Assembly: GCA_002424305.1 (NCBI GenBank)
Contig: DIQZ01000014.1
Location: forward strand, 32,656-43,790
From: Firmicutes bacterium UBA5449
GTDB lineage: Bacteria > Bacillota > SHA-98 > UBA4971
Length of the DNA stretch: 11,135 nucleotides
Direction of reading: 5' to 3'
The notes under the pieces are model-generated. The model saw nothing but the letters and a program-made list of their open reading frames with translations, was not told the origin of the DNA and did not search any database. Below are positions 6,552 through 11,135 of this stretch, in pieces; position 1 is the stretch's first letter, and every line of letters begins with the position of its first letter. A program made the translations under genes and the position numbers.

Positions 6552-8552
6552 TTAAACACGAGCAGTGGTTTGAGTTGTTTCTCGTCCCACTCGCGCTTTT
6601 TGTATAAGGTATACTGCGCCGATGAATATAATGCCTACAACATCCGTCGTCACACTGGGATGAATAAGTGAAAGACCACCCACCAGAAGAAGGAGCCGTT
6701 CAACCCCTCTGGTGTTCGTGACAAACCAGGCCTCCACACCTGCGCCCAATCCCAACATGCCCAAAAGCGCGCCTGCAACAACTCTGAGCGTATGTAGCCA
6801 GGACACATTCCCGATAAGCAAGAGCGATGGCGAATACACAAAGAAGTAAGGCACCAAGAATGCTGCAATCGCAAGTTTCGTGGATTCAACACCTGTTTTG
6901 AAAGGATTGGCCTTTGCTATGCCTGCGCCCGCCATGGCTGCAAGAGCTACAGGCGGTGTCAGGTCAGCGACTATCCCGAAATAAAACGCGAACATATGAG
7001 CAGCAATAGCAGGAACCCCTAACTTCAACAGCGCAGGCGCTGCTATCGTCGACGTAATAACATAGTTGGCTGTAGTAGGTGCTCCCATGCCCAAGACAAG
7101 TGAAGTCAGCATAGTAAACATTAGAGTCGGCAAGAGCTGACCACGGGCAAGTTCTATGAGGCCGTTAGCAAGTTTAAGCCCAAGCCCGGTCAAGGTCACA
7201 GTTCCTACTATCATGCCTGCAGCGGCACAAGCGATTACGACTCCTAAAGAGTTTCGGGCTCCTTGTTCCAGCGCAGATACGATATCCCCCCGCTTCATTC
7301 TGGTAGCGGGTGACAAGAAACTTGACAGCACCGCGACCACAAGTCCCCAAAGAGCAGCCTTCATCGGGGTACTACCTGTAACAAGCAGATAAACAATGAT
7401 TATGAGTGGAAGAAAGAGTTGGCCTCGTTCGCGCATGATCTTCCAAAAACGAGGCAGTTCATCACGGTCCAGCCCTTTCAGACCTGTTTTCTTGGCCTCA
7501 AGGTGAACCACAATAAAGACACCGGCAAAATAAAGAAGTGCGGGGATAATAGCAGATTTTACTATTTGGAGATATGGAACGCCAATGAATTCTGCCATCA
7601 AGAAGGCTGCAGCGCCCATAATGGGAGGCATTATTTGCCCACCGGTTGAAGCTGCGGCCTCTACAGCGCCTGCAAACTCAGGCCTGTAGCCTAGTTTTTT
7701 CATCATTGGAATAGTGAAGCTTCCGGATCCTACTGTATTCGCCACTGAACTTCCTGAGATAGTCCCTTCAAACGCGCTGGTAATAACGGCGACCTTAGCA
7801 GGCCCACCTGCAGCATGCCCTGCAATTGAATTAGAGATGTCAATGAAAAACTGGCCAATGCCTGTCTTCTCAAGGAATGCTCCAAACAATATGAACAGAA
7901 ATATGAATACAGATGATACTCCTAAAGGAATACCAAATATCCCCTCAGTAGTGTAAAACATGTGGCTAACAAGTCTTTGCAGAGAAGCGCCTCTGTGCTG
8001 AAAAAAGCCGGGTATGTACCGTCCGAAGTACGAGTAAGCCAAAGCAACGGTGACTACTATGAGTATGGGTACGCCAACAACTCTCCTTGTGGCCTCAAGC
8101 ACCAGCAAAATTCCGATAGCTCCGACTATTATGTCCAGCCTGGTGTAAGCCCCTGCTCTGATAAGGAGAGAATGAAAATTCCATACAGGATAACTCATGA
8201 CAAGAACTCCCAAGATAGCAAGAGCAACATCATACCACGCAAGCTTATGTACACTTTTTCGTGTTGCCGGATAAAGAAGGTATGTCAGTGCCACCCCAAA
8301 GCCCAGATGAACCGCTCTTTGTATCTGTGCAGGAAGCACACCGAAAGCTGCGGTATACAACTGAAAACATGAAAATGCGATTGCAATTACAGAAATTATT
8401 AAAGAGAAAACCCCCGGGATTCTTCGATAAGCTGATTCCCTATCATACTTTATGAGAATCTCTTCGATTTCCTCATCACTTACTACTTCATAGCCGCCCA
8501 TTTTTGCATCTGTTGTATCTACAGTATTTTTGAGTTTCATTTTCTCACCCAC
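6552..8552 (-). CDS. TRAP transporter fused permease (DctQM type, TAXI-associated)
   Basis: A 666-residue, very hydrophobic membrane protein of the TRAP fused-permease family, in which the small (DctQ) and large (DctM) subunits are one chain. A charged cytoplasmic N-terminus of about 45 residues precedes a four-helix DctQ-like part (about 46-175), then the DctM-like part with the typical conserved stretches: SGSSVANTVGSGSFTIPMM (266-284), STGGQIMPPIMGAAAF (302-317) and GMGAPTTANYV (488-498), and LTPPVALAA (531-539). It carries substrate handed over by the TAXI receptor, driven by a sodium or proton gradient. The start is GTG at 8552, with AGGGAGGAG eight bases upstream; this gives a 16-base overlap with the DUF1850 gene. 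An ATG at 8540 overlapping the DUF1850 stop is the alternative, but its ribosome site is poorer. Substrate is not predictable; TAXI systems are known for C4/C5 dicarboxylates and other organic acids. Confidence 0.96.
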   Translation of the reverse strand: MGEKMKLKNTVDTTDAKMGGYEVVSDEEIEEILIKYDRESAYRRIPGVFSLIISVIAIAFSCFQLYTAAFGVLPAQIQRAVHLGFGVALTYLLYPATRKSVHKLAWYDVALAILGVLVMSYPVWNFHSLLIRAGAYTRLDIIVGAIGILLVLEATRRVVGVPILIVVTVALAYSYFGRYIPGFFQHRGASLQRLVSHMFYTTEGIFGIPLGVSSVFIFLFILFGAFLEKTGIGQFFIDISNSIAGHAAGGPAKVAVITSAFEGTISGSSVANTVGSGSFTIPMMKKLGYRPEFAGAVEAAASTGGQIMPPIMGAAAFLMAEFIGVPYLQIVKSAIIPALLYFAGVFIVVHLEAKKTGLKGLDRDELPRFWKIMRERGQLFLPLIIIVYLLVTGSTPMKAALWGLVVAVLSSFLSPATRMKRGDIVSALEQGARNSLGVVIACAAAGMIVGTVTLTGLGLKLANGLIELARGQLLPTLMFTMLTSLVLGMGAPTTANYVITSTIAAPALLKLGVPAIAAHMFAFYFGIVADLTPPVALAAMAGAGIAKANPFKTGVESTKLAIAAFLVPYFFVYSPSLLLIGNVSWLHTLRVVAGALLGMLGLGAGVEAWFVTNTRGVERLLLLVGGLSLIHPSVTTDVVGIIFIGAVYLIQKARVGRETTQTTARV

Positions 8553-9055
8553 TCATATCTCCTCCCTAGAAAACGTGCAACAGCAGGCTCACGAATTACT
8601 CTTATCCAAAGACCCGTCCCCGGCTGCGCAAGGTCTGCTAATACTACTCTCTCTTCTCCTATAGTAAGGACATGGCCTGGAACAGGGCTCACTGCAATCA
8701 GAAATGGCTCAAGTTTGCGGTGCATCCCGGTGATACGGATCTTTCCGCCTTGGAGAACTAACTTCGCTCCTTCATCAGGCATAGTAGGCAATCCGGTCCC
8801 GAAAGATTCATATACTGTTCCCACAAGATATATGTTGTAGTCTTCTCCAACCCGAAAAACTTCTCTGACAGGCGTCCTTTCAATTGAATGAATGAAATCT
8901 ATGGTAAATTCGTCTCCTTCTTTCACCGATGACCGGTACAGCTTGACTCCGGAACGCATCTCTTGAATTTGAAGGGCCGGGCACGGGGAAAAGAAGGATG
9001 CCCAAAAGACAACTATGATAATGAGTATGACAATAGCGTATTTCTGAGTCCTCAT
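8537..9055 (-). CDS. DUF1850 family protein, TRAP-TAXI accessory
   Basis: A 172-residue protein from the ATG at 9055. It has an N-terminal hydrophobic segment (about residues 6-24), suggesting a membrane anchor or signal, then a domain with the DUF1850 pattern: FTIDFIHSIERTPVREVF and YESFGTGLPTMPDEG. DUF1850 genes regularly sit beside TAXI receptor and fused permease genes, so a role in that transporter is likely, though its biochemical task is not known. An in-frame start at 9166 would give 209 residues, but the added 37 residues are polar, would put the hydrophobic segment in the interior, and would run through the terminator-like hairpin at 9077-9118; I therefore prefer 9055. Neither start has a clear ribosome site, which is odd and could mean low expression. 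The gene overlaps the permease by 16 bases. Confidence 0.88.
   Translation of the reverse strand: MRTQKYAIVILIIIVVFWASFFSPCPALQIQEMRSGVKLYRSSVKEGDEFTIDFIHSIERTPVREVFRVGEDYNIYLVGTVYESFGTGLPTMPDEGAKLVLQGGKIRITGMHRKLEPFLIAVSPVPGHVLTIGEERVVLADLAQPGTGLWIRVIREPAVARFLGRRYEWVRK
8558..8567 (-). promoter_or_regulatory. Ribosome binding site supporting the GTG start of the TRAP permease
   Basis: AGGGAGGAGA on the minus strand inside the end of the DUF1850 gene. GGAGG is eight bases before GTG 8552-8550, ideal spacing. The ATG that lies nearer to it is in a frame that stops after three codons, and ATG 8540 is about 20 bases away. Confidence 0.65.
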
Positions 9056-9076
9056 TGTAGATGTGGCGCTGTTTCT

Positions 9077-9118
9077 AAAAACCGGGCATGCCTCAGGATT
9101 ATAAGAGCACGCCCGGTT
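9077..9118 (-). terminator. Terminator-like hairpin between TAXI receptor and DUF1850/permease genes
   Basis: On the minus strand an AACCGGGCGTGC arm (9118-9107 region) pairs with GCATGCCCGGTT (9091-9080), extended by GAG/CTC after a one-base bulge, around a ten-base loop (9104-9095). About 14 pairs including one G-U. The 3' arm runs into five T (9081-9077) on the minus strand; on the plus strand no T-run follows, so it points along the operon. It lies 65 bases after the receptor stop and 22 bases before the DUF1850 start. The short T-run suggests a leaky terminator or an mRNA 3'-end stabiliser that lets the receptor be made in excess over the permease. Confidence 0.7.
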
Positions 9119-9182
9119 AGTGAGCGCGGCCTCCTCTTGGTTTGACGATTGGCCTGGCGTATGCATTCACAGCGGTACGCTG

Positions 9183-10142
9183 CTACTTCACAATGCCCTT
9201 CTCTTTGAAGTACTTTTCAGCGCCGGGGTGTAGGGGCGTGCTGACTCCGGTGAGTGCCCCTTTCAAACTCATCTCTTTCCCTTTAGCATGACTTGTAGCA
9301 AGTTCAGGAAGGTTATCAAACAAAGCTGCGGTCATCTCATACACCATACCTGCATCTAAGTCCGCCCGTACGACAAGCACAGCTTGCACAGCAACAGTTC
9401 GAATAAGGTCAGTCTGATTAATATAGCATCCTGCCGGAATCAAGGCTTGACCATAAAATCCGTACTTATCGTGCAGTTTCTCATACATATCATCAGGTAT
9501 GTCAAGGATCTTTATCTTATGCATTGTTGCGGTATCCTGTATACCTGCATTGGGTATACCAGCAGTAACGAAAAACGCGTCAATATGTCTGTCTTTGAAA
9601 GCTTCTGCAGATTCTGCAAAACTCAAGTACTGTACCTGAGAAAGGTCCTGATATGTAAGACCATAGATCTCCAAAATCTGTCTTGCGTTAGCTTCAGTCC
9701 CGCTACCCGGAGCACCTACCGAGACCTTCTTACCTTTCAGGTCAGCAATAGAATCAATACCTGATTCTGCGCGTACCACAACTTGGATTAATTCGGGATA
9801 CAGAGAAGCCATGACTTTGAAGTTCTGCAGCTTCCCGTCGTCCTTGAACATTTCCGTCCCGTTCCACGCATAATCTGCGGTGTCAGTCTGGATTAGCGCT
9901 AGGTCGACTTCTCCGTTCTGCATCATTCTGATGTTAGCAACAGAAGCCCCGGTGCTCTGGACACTCACATTGACGTCCTTTACTACTTTATTGATGATTT
10001 GAGACATGGCACCGCCTAGGGGATAGTAAGTGCCTGCAGTGCCACCTGTAGCCATAACCAACTGGGCAGTGGCAGCAAGTGAGGGAACAGCCATAATAAG
10101 AACAAGACACACAACAACACCCAACAGTAGAAGTCTTCTCAT
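9183..10142 (-). CDS. TAXI family TRAP transporter solute-binding receptor
   Basis: A 319-residue extracytoplasmic binding protein of usual TAXI length. Residues 1 to about 26 form a signal peptide (MRR then a long Leu/Val stretch ending SLAATA), with no lipobox cysteine, so it is secreted or held by an uncleaved signal. The mature start has the family signature MATGGTAGTYYPLGG (30-44); NGEVDLALIQTDTA (76-89), the GAPGSGTEANA loop (144-153) and DAFFVTAGIPNAGI (188-201) are also typical. It captures the substrate and delivers it to the fused permease encoded downstream. The ATG at 10142 has GGAGG eight bases upstream; an overlapping ATG in another frame stops at once. It is the first gene of the minus-strand series and faces the lipoprotein gene across a 285-base divergent region, so its promoter should lie there. 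The ligand cannot be read from the sequence. Confidence 0.96.
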   Translation of the reverse strand: MRRLLLLGVVVCLVLIMAVPSLAATAQLVMATGGTAGTYYPLGGAMSQIINKVVKDVNVSVQSTGASVANIRMMQNGEVDLALIQTDTADYAWNGTEMFKDDGKLQNFKVMASLYPELIQVVVRAESGIDSIADLKGKKVSVGAPGSGTEANARQILEIYGLTYQDLSQVQYLSFAESAEAFKDRHIDAFFVTAGIPNAGIQDTATMHKIKILDIPDDMYEKLHDKYGFYGQALIPAGCYINQTDLIRTVAVQAVLVVRADLDAGMVYEMTAALFDNLPELATSHAKGKEMSLKGALTGVSTPLHPGAEKYFKEKGIVK

Positions 10143-10323
10143 CCTCTCATCCTCCTCGTTCTTCTACACTATCGCTTGCATACTGAAAACGTGCGACAAT
10201 ACAGCAAGTTCAGTCAATTACGATAATTGCATTCGACAAGTCTGCTCGAATTCCTTCCTCTTTTACAGTATTTTACTCACTTCTGTCTTCCGTTAACAGT
10301 CAACCGTTTTTCCGTATCCAAGC

Positions 10324-10352
10324 TTGCCTTAGAGAACCTACAATGTTACTAT
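10324..10352 (+). promoter_or_regulatory. Candidate sigma-A promoter for the lipoprotein gene
   Basis: TTGCCT (10324-10329) and TACTAT (10347-10352) are 17 bases apart, and a TG one base before the second box makes it an extended -10 element (TGTTACTAT). Each box matches four of six consensus bases. Transcription would start near 10359, about 70 bases before the gene and right at the leader stem-loop. Confidence 0.4.
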
Positions 10353-10360
10353 TTGCTTAT

Positions 10361-10403
10361 AAGGGGTATTTTCGCATATATCAGAGTCAATTTCAATACC
10401 CTT
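10361..10403 (+). other. Leader stem-loop upstream of the lipoprotein gene
   Basis: AAGGGGTATT (10361-10370) pairs with AATACCCTT (10395-10403) with one bulged G, closing a 24-base loop. If the promoter call is right, this would be the very 5' end of the mRNA, where a stem can protect against decay; it ends 10 bases before the ribosome site GGAGGG (10414-10419). As DNA it is equally a dyad that a protein could bind. Confidence 0.4.
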
Positions 10404-10427
10404 CTCTTGAAAAGGAGGGAACTATGT

Positions 10428-11090
10428 ATGAAAAGGATGATTAAGTGTCTTGCCTCTCTTGTAACTGTAGCAATCGTAGCACTCCTGATAGCAGGCTGCA
10501 CAAATCCATTCGTTGATTCCTGGTCAGGTGAAACTGTAGATGACGCGCTCATTACTTTTGAAGATGAGACCTATAATCTCGCAACCCTTCAAAAAATGAA
10601 GATTCCACCCGGTGACTACCGTGTAATTGTCGGCTCGCCAAATCATCATTCTGTAGAAACAATAATCAATCTGGGGTCACGTGATGTTCCTGAAATTCAG
10701 CTGGTTCCGTATTCCAGAATCTACAGTCATTCCATAATCGAAGCAGTGCTCTGTCCGGCCCTAGACATGCGTGGGCAACCTGTGACACCCAGGTGGAGCT
10801 ACTCATCCCGGGATATGCAAGTCATAGCCTGGGTCATGTGGAATCTACCGGATGACTCATACCACTATCAGACTATAAGGTGGTATAGGCCTGACGGGAT
10901 CCTCTACCGTGAGGAGGAGCTGCCACAGTTTAGGGCAGAACCGGGCTCACCTGTGACTACTGCGCCGAGCCTTCCTTTACATCAATCTCCTGGATGGGCG
11001 GTATCGCCTCCTATTGATGTTCCCGGCATATGGGTTGCGGAGATCATAATAGACGGCACCTTGGTAATTAGGATGTCATTCTCAATCTAG
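10428..11090 (+). CDS. Lipoprotein of unknown function
   Basis: From the ATG at 10428 the product has 220 residues. MKRMIKCLAS plus a hydrophobic stretch ends in the lipobox LIAGC, with the lipid cysteine at residue 24, so it should be anchored to the outer face of the cytoplasmic membrane. GGAGGG eight bases upstream fixes this start; the frame is open further upstream to 10227 but that would bury the signal peptide. The mature part is short strands with few cysteines: an N-terminal part containing PPGDYRVIVGSPNHHS (61-76), like a small beta domain, and a C-terminal part (about 120-220) with RWYRPDG, a Pro-rich turn region and a closing pattern GIWVAEIIIDGTLVIRMSF, like an immunoglobulin-type beta sandwich. 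I do not recognise the family. It is transcribed away from the TAXI operon, so a link with transport is only suggested by shared control DNA. Confidence 0.85.
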   Translation: MKRMIKCLASLVTVAIVALLIAGCTNPFVDSWSGETVDDALITFEDETYNLATLQKMKIPPGDYRVIVGSPNHHSVETIINLGSRDVPEIQLVPYSRIYSHSIIEAVLCPALDMRGQPVTPRWSYSSRDMQVIAWVMWNLPDDSYHYQTIRWYRPDGILYREEELPQFRAEPGSPVTTAPSLPLHQSPGWAVSPPIDVPGIWVAEIIIDGTLVIRMSFSI

Positions 11091-11096
11091 GTTTTT

Positions 11097-11126
11097 GCTG
11101 TCAGAGTTGTCGGGCATATTGACAGC
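11097..11126. repeat. Inverted repeat after the lipoprotein gene
   Basis: GCTGTCA (11097-11103) and TGACAGC (11120-11126) are perfect complements around a 16-base loop, starting seven bases after the stop codon. A T-run lies before it, not after it, within the visible sequence, so it is not a clear plus-strand terminator; the window ends nine bases later. Confidence 0.4.
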
Positions 11127-11135
11127 GAGAGTAGA

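Larger units (their letters stand above)
10143..10427. promoter_or_regulatory. Divergent intergenic region with two dyads upstream of the TAXI gene
   Basis: The 285 bases between two divergent starts hold no gene. Two inverted repeats lie side by side: CAATTA-CGA-TAATTG (10215-10229) and ATTCGA-9-TCGAAT (10231-10251), about 70-110 bases before the receptor start. They are possible binding sites for a regulator of the transporter genes. For the minus strand I found no convincing sigma-A promoter: a TTGACT and a TAAAAT exist but stand 22 bases apart. The base composition is AT-richer than the genes, as expected for a control region. Confidence 0.45.

Noticed and set aside
9056..9166. Longer start for the DUF1850 protein (209 residues)
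   Set aside because: The extension is polar, has no ribosome site, and is encoded across a terminator-like hairpin; the shorter form matches the usual size and begins with the hydrophobic segment.
10227..10427. Longer start for the plus-strand lipoprotein (287 residues)
   Set aside because: The extra residues precede a signal peptide that must be N-terminal, and the strong ribosome site fits the ATG at 10428.
1..11135. CRISPR array, tRNA or rRNA genes, intact insertion sequence
   Set aside because: No regularly spaced repeat series, cloverleaf-like segment, ribosomal RNA stretch or transposase frame was seen on either strand.

Overview
The window looks like a piece of an anaerobic bacterial chromosome. 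Purine-rich Shine-Dalgarno sequences of the GGAGG type, several GTG/TTG starts, a bacterial lipoprotein signal and an Hdr-type flavin/iron-sulfur complex fit a Clostridia-like (Bacillota) anaerobe, but the taxon is inferred from style and not from a marker gene.

Layout. Almost everything lies on the minus strand, so the order of transcription is right to left. First comes a TRAP-TAXI uptake system: a periplasmic/extracytoplasmic TAXI solute receptor (10142-9183), a terminator-like hairpin (9118-9077), a DUF1850 protein (9055-8537) and a fused TRAP permease (8552-6552). After a 326-base stretch without a convincing gene, rich in small palindromes and a 10-base direct repeat, comes an Hdr block: hdrC (6225-5827), hdrB (5749-4868), hdrA (4871-2925, overlapping hdrB by four bases), and a very large second HdrA-like protein (2895 to the window edge) in which two HdrA-type flavoprotein modules are fused in tandem. 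That last reading frame is open for 965 codons and runs off the left end. On the plus strand, divergent from the TAXI gene, is a single 220-residue lipoprotein of unknown function (10428-11090) with a plausible promoter and a stem-loop in its leader.

How the genes may work together. The TRAP-TAXI genes would import an organic acid or similar anion using an ion gradient. HdrC, HdrB, HdrA and the tandem HdrA would form a soluble electron-transfer complex: HdrA-type flavins can split or merge electron pairs, HdrC wires electrons on, and HdrB carries two CCG-type cluster sites that reduce a disulfide in methanogens. Bacteria of this kind are not expected to use CoM-S-S-CoB, so the real acceptor is unknown. 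No MvhD, hydrogenase, Flx/NADH-oxidising module or acyl-CoA reductase is visible, so the electron donor and the partner enzyme would have to be encoded off the left edge or elsewhere. The adjacency suggests, but does not prove, that the imported compound feeds a redox pathway served by the Hdr complex.

The most interesting items are the tandem HdrA architecture, its coupling to a TAXI transporter, the hairpin that could set receptor-to-permease expression ratio, and the repeat-rich leader in front of hdrC.
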